Assembly: GCA_013365365.1 (NCBI GenBank)
Contig: JABVXU010000001.1
Span: 930,001-994,000, forward strand
DNA length: 64,000 bases
Reading direction: 5' to 3'
DNA from: Cruorifilaria tuberocauda
Lineage: Eukaryota > Nematoda > Chromadorea > Rhabditida > Onchocercidae
Shown: piece by piece, positions 39,790 through 51,390 of the stretch
Position numbering within the stretch: position 1 is the first letter of the stretch
Layout of the letters: each line of letters starts with the position of its first letter
Position numbers and translations under genes: made by a program
Notes under the pieces: generated by a model
The model's database searches: none
What the model saw: only the letters and a program-made list of their open reading frames with translations
Told to the model about the DNA's origin: nothing

Positions 39790-40700
39790 TGTTAACGATG
39801 AAGTGATATCTGTCATCATCATTCCAAAAACGGAAGGCATCGTAGCACCGATGAGTTTCTGCAACTTTGTCAAATGATCGCTTCTGCGATGAAGAGAAAT
39901 ATGCATGGGCTGGATGTGATCTCCGATTATAACAATTGCCACTTCGTTTATAGTTGGAGCATTAAACTCCGCACGTGTTTTCCAGCAGGCGTTTTGTCAG
40001 CATGAATAACAATCTTGTGCGTATCAGATCTCAGTTGCTATTTTGAATAGACGCACTAATTTTGTTTGTGAAGAAGCTGTTGTATTTGGGAAGCATGAAC
40101 CTTTCTATGGGAGAGAAAGTCCGCAGCATGTATTCGATTCATGTTTTCGTCCTTTCATGTTGAATGAGTTGCCACGATTTTTACACTGAACGACGTCATT
40201 TGGAAGCAGAGTTGTATTTCCTGATATTAGATGAGAAATGCTTTGATTCGGCAGGATATTCAACAAACGAAGTTTTTGATACCTCTGGTGATTCTCCAAG
40301 TTCAATTTTTTCGGCACAGAACACGTGTCTTCCATCTCCTTATTAACTTCAGGGCCTTGCAATGAAAACAAACTTCAACGAAAGTGACGATGAGAACATG
40401 CGGCTCAAGCGGCTATCAGCTAGATTGTACCGGAATGCAAAACAACTGTAGTTCGTGACTTCTCAGCATGGAGTTGCGTTTGAAACTGATCTGTTGTTTC
40501 TCGTTGACATTTTTCAGCCGTTCTCGCAAACGTCCATCTTCAAGTCTTACTGCACATCATTCTATCAGCATTTCAGCTATTTGTCTTCCTCGTTCGTTCG
40601 TTCACCGATGTCCGCTCTTCATCAGTTTCATTTGCAATTAATTATAGTCGTAACATTTCCACTGCGTGAGTATGACTTGCTAATTCTGATCTCATACGAG
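39790..40700 (-). pseudogene. Helitron_like_N fragment of a Helitron helicase, frameshifted
   Basis: Read on the minus strand in changing frames. An N-terminal charged repeat region (about 40680-40375) resembles Helitron ET-rich repeats, for example NETDEERTSVNERTRKTN and AEKCQRETTDQFQTQLHAEK, with stops. Then QIQQLLHKQN and VRLFKIATE (40085-40030), HADKTPAGKH (about 40004-39975), FNAPTINEVAIVIIGDH (about 39965-39915), and after a +/-1 shift VAETHRCYDAFRFWNDDDRY (about 39866-39805). These are the conserved blocks usually read as NAPTINEVAIV and ETHRSYDAL in Helitron proteins. At least three frame changes and several stops are visible, so no product is expected. Confidence 0.85.
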
Positions 40701-40790
40701 GCATTACTTGGATGAACTAAAGCAAGCCAATTGAATAGGCCTAGGCATTTTTTGGATTCAAAAAACTTAAAACAAACGAACAACCTTCGA

Positions 40791-41056
40791 AAACTTTTTT
40801 TCTGAACTTCACAGATTAATACTGTTTGCATATTAAAAGTTCTATTCTTTTATTTTAGTTCTAAAAGCTTATTTTGCATAAATCGTTCTCTCTTCCGTCA
40901 AAGTGTGAAGTAAAGTAATCCACGGATGAGACGTGAATGTTTCACTTTTATTGACTTATCATCAGTTTGCATTTGAGAATTTGAGGTCAAGGAGTAATGC
41001 TAGAATTCGAAGTTATTTTACATTATTGATTTATTGAGCGATAGACAAATTAACTG
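40791..41056. other. Spacer between Helitron remnant and DRH gene
   Basis: No gene seen; probably the promoter area of the helicase gene and the unplaced Helitron 5' end. Confidence 0.4.
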
Positions 41057-41062
41057 TTTCAG
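41057..41062 (+). promoter_or_regulatory. Probable trans-splice acceptor, DRH-3-like gene
   Basis: A gtttcag acceptor ends four bases before the ATG at 41067. Either a spliced-leader site or the start of an internal exon if a further upstream coding exon exists. Confidence 0.45.
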
Positions 41063-41066
41063 ACAG

Positions 41067-44000
41067 ATGATTCAAGCTACAGCTAAATCATTCGTACAAA
41101 ATTTCAGTGGGAATGATGAATTCTCCAAATTAGTGAGTCATTCTTTTCCATTGATACAATTAATCTCTAATTCAAAATTAAATGTTTAAAATCGTAGTAG
41201 TAATTTAATAATTTCAAATACGTAGTATTTGATCCTTTCAGGATTTGATTTTTAGTACTGAAGATTAAGTCTCCCAGAACACTTTTTACTTATCCATTTG
41301 CGAATTCTTTTTCAAATTAACTACATTCGAAAAGTGATACTTATGAAAAAATTCTCGCAATACCTTCTCGGAATTGCAAAAATTTATTTAAACTGAAAGT
41401 ATTTAGATGGAAAATGATGAAGGATTTCGTTTGGGACATTTAAGGCTTTACAAGGCAGAATTGTTGGAATCAGTTGACAGTGTCGAAAAGTTACAACAAT
41501 TTCGCCAATTTTTTGGTTAGATATATGCTAGAATCATTCCAAGTGTTCTCCTATTTTCGACTTGATTTTCTGATTACAATGATTTTAATGTAGTCACTAC
41601 TGCAATAGTAGTGATTTTCAATTTTCATTAAAACCCCTACTAGTTTTGCAGCAGATATATTGCTGTACACAACTGTTTTTCTCTCAATATTTACCACAAC
41701 TAAGCTCTTGATCCTGTTTTGCATATTATTTTGATTAATTAGGAACTCGATAAATCCATGTTTATAAGATTAAATTATATTTCAGATGATCCGAGATATT
41801 TTACTCGTCTTTTGGATTTGTACAAAGATGATTCCACTAAAACAATTGCGCTGAATAATTTCTGGCGTCGACTCTGCTTTAATCGTGAAGCCATGGATCA
41901 TATGCTATCTATGGCTGTTGAAGGTATTGGTGAACTGATTATTCATAGCGCATATGCTTAAAATTGCCGAGTATTTTTTCTTCTGTGAGACTTATGATTC
42001 AAATATCCCTTTTAATCTACCTTAGCCTGGTACTAATCAAATGCTTCTTATATCCCTAGAGTGATAAAGCTCGTGAGAAGTTTGGAAGGGATTACAGGAA
42101 CTGAAAATCTGTGCAAAACTTTATTCAGATTAATATAGAGGATTGAAACTGGTAGATTTTTGTGATCATTTGGTTTATTGTCCGTTTTAAATCAAATTAC
42201 TTTAAATTAAGCGAAGCTTTTTTTCAATCTAGGTTTCATTTCAAGATTATATCTGTTGATCGGTTTCTCTGCATTCTTTCCCCTTCAGAGAACAAAGTTT
42301 TGCTTGATTCAATTCATGAGAGTATATCAGCGAAATCATTGGAGTATTACCGCAAAATGTTTCATGAAGATATGAAAGGAATGGATAAAATTACAATGAC
42401 ACTTGAACCGCTATCAGTTTGTGCAGGGTTAAAAGATGCAGGTTATAAATCAATAAAGGACATTGTTCGAAAAATGATGAAAACTAAAAGTAAGAAATTC
42501 ATATTTTTATTTTGTGTTAAAATCATTAACAGGTTAGAATTTTTAATGATCTTTCTGCATAATGACCTTGCTTTTCAATAATCTCAATTTTGTAGTGAAA
42601 AAGCAGGTTCTTTTCTATGGCGTATATTTTACTTTCATTTTCATTTCACTGCACTTAAGAAAACTTCAGAGTATGAAGAAGCAGCATGTTATTTGATGAG
42701 GAATTTACCCAAAACGAAAATTTTGGAGAGTGAACCATCTGGATGGTATTTCGATTTCTTAAATGCTTGCCGTATAGATAGTGCTAATCGTTCAATACCC
42801 GAATTCATTGACCCTGATTACAAAATTCACTTAGGTGAGTCTTCAAAATAAGTTTTTCATCGAATGATGAAGTTAATGAAATGATATAATTATTTTTAAG
42901 TGATCTAGTTATTTCAAATACCTGTATGAACATTGCTGAATGTTTTGATTTTCGCCTTTGTATTTGTCTTAAACAAACATGTTTTAGATGCCTATAATGC
43001 ACAATGTCGAATTTTGAAGTTATCGCAAAATAAATTACTACTACAAGACGGGTTACCAAACATTGTGGACGAGCTAGAACAGCCGGAGAAACCGGAAAGT
43101 CGCACTCAAGAACATTTCAAAAAATACAGGATGAAGGCATTCAGTATTTTTTTTTTGGTTTGCTGAATGAGTAAAACTGCACTTCAAACTTACAGTAGAA
43201 CTAATTTAACATTAAAATTAAAAGTTGGTGCTACTAATTTAACAACGATAGTTATCATTGATAGTATAGCGTAATAATTAGAGTAGTCATGTTTCAGGTG
43301 ATGAAAAATTGGAACGCTTGGAGGATGCAGAATCGATTGAATTGAGACCATATCAACAGGAACTGGTTGAAGCAGCATGTCGAGGAGTGAACACAATTAT
43401 CTGTGCTCCAACTGGTTCAGGAAAAACTGTCGTAGCTGCATACATTATTCTAGAACATTTTCGAGTTATGAAAGCTACAAATAAACCATCCAGGGCTTGT
43501 TTTTCTTGTTGTTATTATTATTACGGGAAATTTTGCTCAATTTTCATTTCTAAAGGAGTTGTGCCACTAAATCATATTGACTTGAACTTTATCGACACCA
43601 TGTACATGTTTTGAAATCTTTAGGAAGACGTATAGTTCATGTGTCACATGTTGGCCAAATTCAAAAAAAAATCACTAGCAAGTTGGTCGGAAGATGTCAA
43701 AAATTACAATTTCGATACACATAGTTCTTGAATACTTATGCTTATGTGTTTCTTCATCATAAGAAAAATTGTTCATATTGATATTTGCATATTATTCAAG
43801 TGTTGAAAGATTCATCACTACGATTTGAAGTTTTAAATTATAGCTCTTTAGGTTGCAGTAATTGTACCAACAATTCCACTTGTAGAACAACAATGTGTAA
43901 TGTTGAATCGCTATCTGAGGAAAACGTTCTGGGTCGATGGTATGAGTGGAAGTGAACCAGTCGATGAAAATGGACGTGCTCCAAATGTTTTAGCAAGTCA

Positions 44001-47000
44001 TGTGACCGTTTTCACACCGCAAATTTTCATGTAAAAATTTTCAATTTCTATTGTTTATTATTGGCACTTGCCATTTGAGAACTGAATATAGTTGACATCG
44101 AAGTAAATTTATCTCTAAACTTTTCCTATAATAATTAGCACGAAAAATTAAATTCATTGGCCTCACAAATTTTTTGATTTATCTCTATTTTTCAGAAATT
44201 TATTAAAAAGTATACGTCGTGATGATCGTTTGTATTTTACCGACTTCTCGATGTTCATATTTGATGAATGCCATCATTGCGATGGAGACCATCCATATCA
44301 CGGCAATTTTTATTAATTTAGATTTTTAAAAAATTTTTAATTTCAATTTTTCAGAAACAACTTTAATTGGACAACTATCTTAAAAGATCCTTCTTAATTA
44401 ATAATAAGCAGCATAAGTCATCATCTGATGTTGTATTGATGATGTATTAGGAATGAGCATGAATTTGGAAATTGGAGCGCTTTTTTTCAGTTCTGATGCG
44501 GATGTTACACAGGTTTGATGGTCCAAAACCACAAGTTGTTGGTCTAACTGCTTCTCTGCCACTGGGTGCTGGACGTGCAAGTATAGAAGCAGCACTTGAT
44601 GTTTGTTTTTTCCAATCTGACTCTTGAATTTGAAAATCTTTTCACTGCAGTATTATACTTTAAAATTAATCGAAATAACTCATAGTAATTTTTTCTTATG
44701 CTAAAACATTTTGAAAATTTGATTTTAATCTTTAATAATTCAGTATTCATCAAATTATAGCATATGATGGATTTATGCGCCAAACTCTCTGCTCATCACA
44801 TTAGTACAGTTCGAAAGCATATAGAAAATCTTCGTTATTATGTGAAACCACCTATCGATGGTTCGTTTTTTGGCATTTCTCGAGGCACATGTTAATATTT
44901 AACCTATTTTAATGGTTTAACAGGCATTATCATGAATATTTATTAAGGAATCAAATTAAAGAAACGCCTTCAGTGTCATTTATGTTCCTTTTCTAGACAT
45001 AAAACGCGCTCATCGACCTGATTTCGACAGTTTCTCTCAGTCACTACTGATCTGTATGAGAAAAATTGAATCGGCCATAAAGTCGGAACTTGAAAAAATT
45101 GTCGAAAGTAAAGTTATTGATTTTAGAGTGGTTCGTTACTTATTTGATTTTTTTTTGTTCTCCATACTTTTGAATGCGAATCACTTAGTATTTAGAGACA
45201 AAATTAGTTAAAAATGCAGTATAAGTTTTTGTACGATCTGCACTGTAGATTAAAAATAATCATCCGATGAGTATATGACAGATTTTAAGAATAATTCAAA
45301 ATATATTACAATTTACCACTGGAATTACCACTTTACCACATTCATGTTGCAGTCATTCATGGCTTTCATGGCATGCATAAGCTGCAGAGAGAAAAAGACT
45401 GAAAACATTTTTGTGTAAAAGAATGGAGGGGAAATAACCACACGTCTTTTTTTGGAAAAGAATAAATATTTTGAAATAGATGAGGTCATGTCTATAATTT
45501 GGCAGCATGCCATTTCGTTTTTATTTCATTTCATTTTCTCCTTGCTAATTTCAGGAGGAAACTATATTTCCGGCATATCGCAGCTCAGTGCGTTACGAGA
45601 GCTTTGTTGGAAGTTTGAAAAATCGCTTAATGGAATTGCCTGGTGATAAAGTAAAGCATCAGTTGATAAAGATGCTTGAACATCTTGGGGTTAGCGTTTT
45701 TTACTCATCAAACACTTGAACTAAAGATGGTGAAAATGATAAATTGTTATTTGTGGAAATAAATTTATTTCTTTTGAAAATTTACATTGACCGTTTTTTG
45801 TTTCATTGTCTACTGATGAGATTCGTGTTTCAGTATTATTATCGCGCTTTCTGCTTGAGTGATTTGTTACCGAATTGGTATGCCTATAATTATTTGTGTG
45901 AAAATATTATAAAAGTTTTTCCTGATGCGGGTGATAGTACAACGATTCAGAATCAATTGGGGAAGCTTTTTGAAAGTATGTAATTTGTTAGTATTGAATC
46001 TTCAAAACACTGAATAATAGCGATTTATTCTTCTCTTATATCTTCTTTTACTCCCATTTGCAAAGTGTTATATGATGGTAAAAAAAGATATGAGGTCTTC
46101 TTTCGTGGTTTTGTTTCCTCAGATCACTACGCAGACTTTCGTTTAGTACGATAGATCTTTTCATAATAATCAGCGAAGCAAGAAAAAGGCTGAAGATGAT
46201 TATAAGCAGTTTTTATTTTTTTTTCTGTCACACCATTATATGCTTTTCTATTTTCAGAATTCTTGAAACCGTATGAATTAAATTTCAAAGAAAATGACAT
46301 AGATGAAGAAAAAGAAATTTTGAAAATATTACACAGTATTTTGCGTGACCAGTATCTTTCGGATCCAACATCCAAAACGATTATCTTTGTGGCCACACGT
46401 AGACTGGCCCACTACCTGTCACATCATTTGAACACTATCAAAATTGTAGATGGAACGAGTCGTGCAGTCGCATTCGTCACTAGTAATGTCATATTGTTTT
46501 TTAGAAAAAGATTTATCTTCAGTACACAAATGAAACTGCTTCCGATTAAATAATTTTCCTCTATCTGAATGAATGAAATGGAACAAAACGAATAAGATAT
46601 TATAAATAGTAGTATGAGGTAATATCAAAGAATGGTGATATGCAACATTAGATCTATGAAAATGATAGCAGTTGGTATGAAGTCATGTAGCTTACATCTG
46701 TTTAGGTTCAAATCGATCATCTACTTTGAGTGGTCAGACGGCTGAGGAACAACGGACTGTGATTGAAAGTTTCAATCATGGCACTTTGAAAGTTTTAGTG
46801 GCCACATCAGTTGCTGAAGAAGGCTTGGACATTTCTGCATGTAACCTAATCATCAAATACAACAACACAGGTTCTGAGAGATCACTCATTCAGCGAAGAG
46901 GTAAGTTCAGCCTTCAGTTCTTGAAGTTTGGTGTATTTAATTCAAATTTCCGAAACGATCATTCATGTGTATTTTCGAAAGAATAGTTGCGTCTGATGTG

Positions 47001-49401
47001 AGGTTTCATTAAAAAAACATTTCTGGATTGAAAATAATTATATTTTATTAGTTTTTTGTGATTTAACAAGATTGTCAAGAGTTACAGGTCGAGCTCGGGC
47101 AAAGCATAGTAGATCAATCTTGCTGGCGTTAGATGGTTCTATAGAAGAGAAAGAGTTAGAAAATATTCAAAAGGAACATTTAATGAGACGATGTCTAGAA
47201 CATATGCAAACAAAGTCGGAAAACCAAATGAGGCAGTTGGTAGGTTGCTAATCAAACGATCATTGCTTTATAATTTTAACTTACTTCTCTTTATTCATGT
47301 GAAAACCTCTTTTACGGCGCAGTTTTAATAAGGATATCAGTTTTGTATTTATTGAGTCTTTCGTAACGTCAGTATTTTGCTATCATCAAATGCTCTCTTC
47401 ACATCTCTCCAACCTATGCTATATTATTAGTTTCATCTTCACGTCTTCGCTGCTTCTGCACAATTTCACTTTTTTTTCTCATTTCATTAATAAATTTGGA
47501 TTGATTGAGGTTTGTCTGAATATTTTTAAAAAAGATCGAAGAAACTTGAGCACCTTAAAGTCGAAGAAATCTCGCATTTAAATTAAAAAAATTCGTTCGC
47601 TTCCTTAAATTTTACATCAGCTCAAAGAATATTTTTTGATCTGATGCTAATTTTCTCTCGTGTAGCAATTCATTACCTTCATGAATATGCCATTTCATAT
47701 AGGAATATTTTTAATATTCAATGTTCCAATCATATCCATTTCAGGTAGAAGCAAAAATTAGTCAAATGAAGGCTCTTCATGAGGCAGATTTGGTGCGACA
47801 GCATGAGAGAAAACGTTCGCTAGAAGGAAAATGGTTATTTTTCAATAACATATCGTTCCTGTAAAAATCCAGTGAATTTTTAAAATTGAGAACTGGAAAT
47901 ATTGATCCATTAGAAAGATTTCAAGTGCATTTGAAGAAACGTAAGATCCTTAACTTTTACTTGAGATTAAAGAATGTTTTTTTGCAAAATTAAATTTTCA
48001 ATAGTAATTTATTGTATTGAAGTTATGATTTGAAATGTCGTCTCTGTGGTGCATTTATATGTAAAAGCAGTACTATGCGCGTTGCATGCGATAGTCAGTA
48101 TATTTGCTGCGATCCAACAATTTGGGAACGGATTGATGCACGAGTTTACAGTGCAAAGGTAGGCTTATTTAGTAAAAGTTTTAAACTTGCTAGAGAATGG
48201 AATTTTTTTATTTCATTAATAAGGAAATCGAATGCACCTTATTTTTATGTTTTATTTGTGCACATCGCATATGGCTTTCAAAACCTATCTGAATGCTCAT
48301 TATTATTAGTTCACTTTACTTACTCTACTTTTCAACGTAGTAGTTTTATTTATATGCATATTTGAAACTTAGGATACTGATAATAATGGATAACGTGTGA
48401 AAGCTGTTCTTACACAAACTTCAGGCGCAAACTACTACTCTGTCTTATCTTTGTGCTGGAATTCATTCATCAAGCAGAATGTTAAGCATAAGTGCTTGTA
48501 ATTTTAAGCACAGTCTTCATTGTCTAACGTTCCCGTTGCATCAATTTTCCCATTGCCTATTTTAATGATGCAACGGTATTTGAATTCAGTGTTGCAGTCG
48601 TGGGCAATTGCAACGCTAGTTGGTAAACCTCACTGTAAAGGGAACAACGAATCAGAGTGTAACGAAGTACTGGGTACAATTGTTAAATTATATGGTGCTT
48701 TCTTGCCAGCGATAGCAGCAAAAGCGATAATAGTTGATGATAAGGAAGAACTATCTGGCCGACCACAGTATGAAAAAAAGTGGGACTCTATAACATCGGA
48801 TAAATTTTGCGTTGAGCCAATCACGGAGTTCGACCTTGTAAGTGATTCATTTTTTATTTAATTGGTTTAATGCTAAATTCCTGTCGTAGTACTTCTGGAT
48901 TTTTATTTGTTGATGAATAATTTAGAAAGTTAAAGGCAAGATTTTAATGAATTTTTCTCTGCTCAAGTGTAGCTACATTGGACGCCTCGAATATCTAGCC
49001 CAAAGCACCAGTATTGTTTTATGTACTCTTTGAGAAACAGAAAAGCTGTACAGTGTAGCTATTAAAGTCCTGCATCGCTGCTTCCCCATAACTATTGTCT
49101 TTGATTGAAAACAGATATCTTACATCGGCATAAATATTTACTTACATTATATCTTTTTAATTTCATGACCAGTAATTCACGGTAAGTGATGGCAAACTAA
49201 CTCGTTAGAGCGGATTTCTCAGTAATACCAAATTACTAGTAGGATTTTACTTAAAATATTTTTTAGAAAATAATGTTGAACTCGTTGTACAACTATTCAC
49301 GAGAACAGCATCTTCAATTTGAAGCCGAAGCAGGACTCGCTATAAAACGCGCTCTTGCTGAAATGAAAAAAGATAAGCGACCTTTTATAATCGAGGAATA
49401 A
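41067..49401 (+). CDS. drh-3: RIG-I-like / Dicer-related helicase (DRH-3 type), 21 exons, 1035 aa
   Basis: RNA-dependent ATPase of the RIG-I family. In C. elegans DRH-3 works with RNA-dependent RNA polymerases to make 22G small RNAs. Exons: 41067-41132, 41407-41515, 41786-41923, 42289-42489, 42670-42834, 42988-43143, 43298-43494, 43852-44030, 44196-44302, 44491-44600, 44761-44860, 44997-45127, 45555-45689, 45834-45975, 46258-46482, 46706-46900, 47088-47239, 47745-47833, 48023-48158, 48598-48837, 49267-49401. Phase is kept throughout. Residues 1-270 are helical and CARD-like by position. Helicase motifs: I APTGSGKT (about 315-322), Ia VPTIPLVEQQ, II DECH (about 428), III LTASLP, IV IIFVATR, V VATSVAEEGLDI, VI QRRGRARA (about 782-789). 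The C-terminal RNA-binding domain has CRLC (about 869) and a second pair in HCKGNNESEC. Introns 7 and 9 seem to use GC donors. Assignment to DRH-3 rather than DRH-1 is by length and pattern and is tentative. Confidence 0.92.
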
Positions 49402-49846
49402 ATACCTCCCGCGTTATTTTAATTCCCTTCACTCACCTCACCTCAACTTCATTACTTAGCTCAACTTTCAGCGTATCTTTGTAAATTCAAAATGGTGTGA
49501 CTAATGTAAATCTGGAACATAACTCCATGCTTTATTTGTAGCTTTATCGTGACATATCTCTTACAGATTACCTCGTTCACTTATTCTTTGTCATTTGCTC
49601 ATTGTTATATAATAAAATTTACCTGCGAGAAACTATATATCGAATTTTTTGAAAAAAACATTTTAAAATCATTAGTAAATCTCAAATTGGATAACAGCAT
49701 GAATAGCTTAATATTTATTTGGGACTGTCAGAATTTTTTGTCATGACACCACTGTAGTGTTCAACAATGAAACAATAAAACAGTAACAGTTATATCATTT
49801 TATAATAGGACGAAAGGGAACAATAAATGATAGCTATTCAACAAAT
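49402..49846. other. Convergent 3' spacer between helicase and rps-6 genes
   Basis: 445 bp separating two tail-to-tail stop codons. It has a plus-strand AATAAA at 49774-49779 and a minus-strand AATAAA at 49719-49714, so the two 3' UTRs may overlap. No gene. Confidence 0.5.
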
Positions 49847-51356
49847 TCATTTGCTGCTCTTGCTATGTCTTGCCGACTCTGATTCACGACGAGATGCTGA
49901 CGAGCGACGACGAGCAATCTTAGCTGCCTGTTTTTCCTAAAAAATATTTAGGAAAATCCCCAGAATAACTTCTTCAAAAAGTCGAAAAAAAGAGCTTCGA
50001 TATTTACGAAAGTAGTATAGGTTTCGCAATTCGCAACTTCTGGTGACGAATTTATGTGTTTGCCCAACACAATCAAAATCTAGAAAAATGAAAAATTGCA
50101 CTAATACAAACAAACCTTTGCATACTGCATCATCATCTTATGATATTGAGCTTCTTCCTCACGTCGCTTGACACTTCGCTTAATTTTCATTGCCAAACGT
50201 CTTCGTTTACGTTGTAACACAACTGGTGTTATTAGTCGCTGGATCTTTGGTGCTTTACTGCGTGGTTTTTTACCTCAAACAACAGGTATTATATTTTATT
50301 CCCAATTTTAAACTAGATCTATATGCATATGGGAACCTACAGATGTTTTCTGTTGATTTACCTGAAAGGCACAATCCATCGAATGAAGCCTATTGTCATC
50401 TCGAAAGCACTTTCCTTACGAATAACAATTCAAACGACACCATCTAAATCACAATCATGAAAACAAATTTACCTTCTTTTTCGGGTAATTTCCGACGGAT
50501 AACATACTTCCTAACATCATCATTCTTTGTTAGATTGAACAATTTACGGATTTTAGATGCACGTTTGGGTCCCAAACGGCGAGGAACTGTGGTATCTGTT
50601 AGACCAGGAATTTCCTGTTCACCTGAAATAGTTTTAAATGAAATTTCGACATCCAATTTCGAAGCAGATCCAGAATATTTCCGGGAAAATTTTCAATTCC
50701 TTGCATTGAATAAAGTAACTCAACAACGATGGGACATCTTACCTTTTTTTACGATGATCAACGCAAGGGCAGACAAATTAGCGTCAACAATACATCCGCG
50801 TACCGACTTCCGCTTACGTTCTCCATCTCGACGAGCTCGGTAGCATGAATGTCCTTTCGACAGCAATAGACGCACACGTCCATTTGTTAAAACACCTTGT
50901 TTCATTGGAAAACCTTGTTTGTCATTACCACCAGTTATACGTAAAACATAACCCTAGAATAATTGATGTTTTTCCCTCCTTATTTCACCAAGACATTCCT
51001 TACGCAAAACTTGCACGCCAAACAGCATAATAGAAGTAAATGAAAAAAGCTGGATCTTCATTATGATACAGAATAAAAACAAACTGCAATTCCGAATATA
51101 ACTATTATTAAAGTTTCAAAAGTTCGGAAACATCGTGAAGTTAAAAACGTATAAAAGAATCTCTGGACCAAAAAACCGAGAAAAAAAAACTGAAATACAA
51201 AATGACTCTCTAAAATACCTTCCATTCATCACCCAAAGCATCAGCTTCCACTTCTTGTGCCATCCTTTTTTCGTAGAAAATCCGCAATTTCTTCTCATCA
51301 TCAATTTCAAAAACTTTCTGGCAGCCAGTAGTAGGATATGCTATATTCAGTTTCAT
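49847..51356 (-). CDS. rps-6: 40S ribosomal protein eS6, 5 exons, 248 aa
   Basis: Structural protein of the small ribosomal subunit and the classic S6-kinase target. Minus-strand exons: 51356-51219, 50953-50743, 50622-50473, 50273-50116, 49936-49847, all in phase, 249 codons with TGA (human 249 aa). Diagnostic segments: [111 protein letters not shown], then [18 protein letters not shown] and a basic tail. The C-terminus [20 protein letters not shown] keeps the RRRSS kinase-site cluster of animal S6 proteins. An antisense plus-strand frame of 128 codons over exons 2-3 is a shadow. A ttttcag acceptor lies 26 bases before the ATG. Confidence 0.98.
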
Positions 51357-51382
51357 CTTCTCTTCCTTCCAGAACTATTTCC

Positions 51383-51390
51383 CTGAAAAC
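51383..51390 (-). promoter_or_regulatory. Probable trans-splice acceptor of rps-6
   Basis: On the minus strand a gttttcag site ends about 26 bases before the ATG. Ribosomal protein genes in nematodes are commonly spliced-leader acceptors; the site itself is inferred from sequence. Confidence 0.5.

Larger units (their letters stand above)
39616..40790 (-). mobile_element. Decayed Helitron-type rolling-circle transposon
   Basis: On the minus strand the coding remnants and a Helitron-like 3' end are in the same orientation. The 3' end has CTAA at 39619-39616 followed by T, the CTRR|T hallmark, directly preceded by a 12-base palindrome (GTACCCGGGTAC, 39633-39622) and a GCG-AAG-CGC mini-hairpin (39642-39634). 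Coding remnants of the Helitron_like_N region lie upstream (39790-40700). The helicase part and the Rep catalytic region are missing between 39616 and 39790, so this copy is internally deleted and dead. The 5' TC terminus could not be placed; the high-coordinate boundary is approximate. Confidence 0.75.

Noticed and set aside
47873..47940. Open segment between helicase exons 18 and 19 with good acceptor and gtaag donor
   Set aside because: Including it (68 bases) breaks the phase into the conserved CRLC exon, while skipping it keeps phase; could only be a frameshifting alternative exon.
50457..50843. 128-codon plus-strand reading frame
   Set aside because: It lies antisense to exons 2-3 of rps-6, whose conserved protein explains the open frame.
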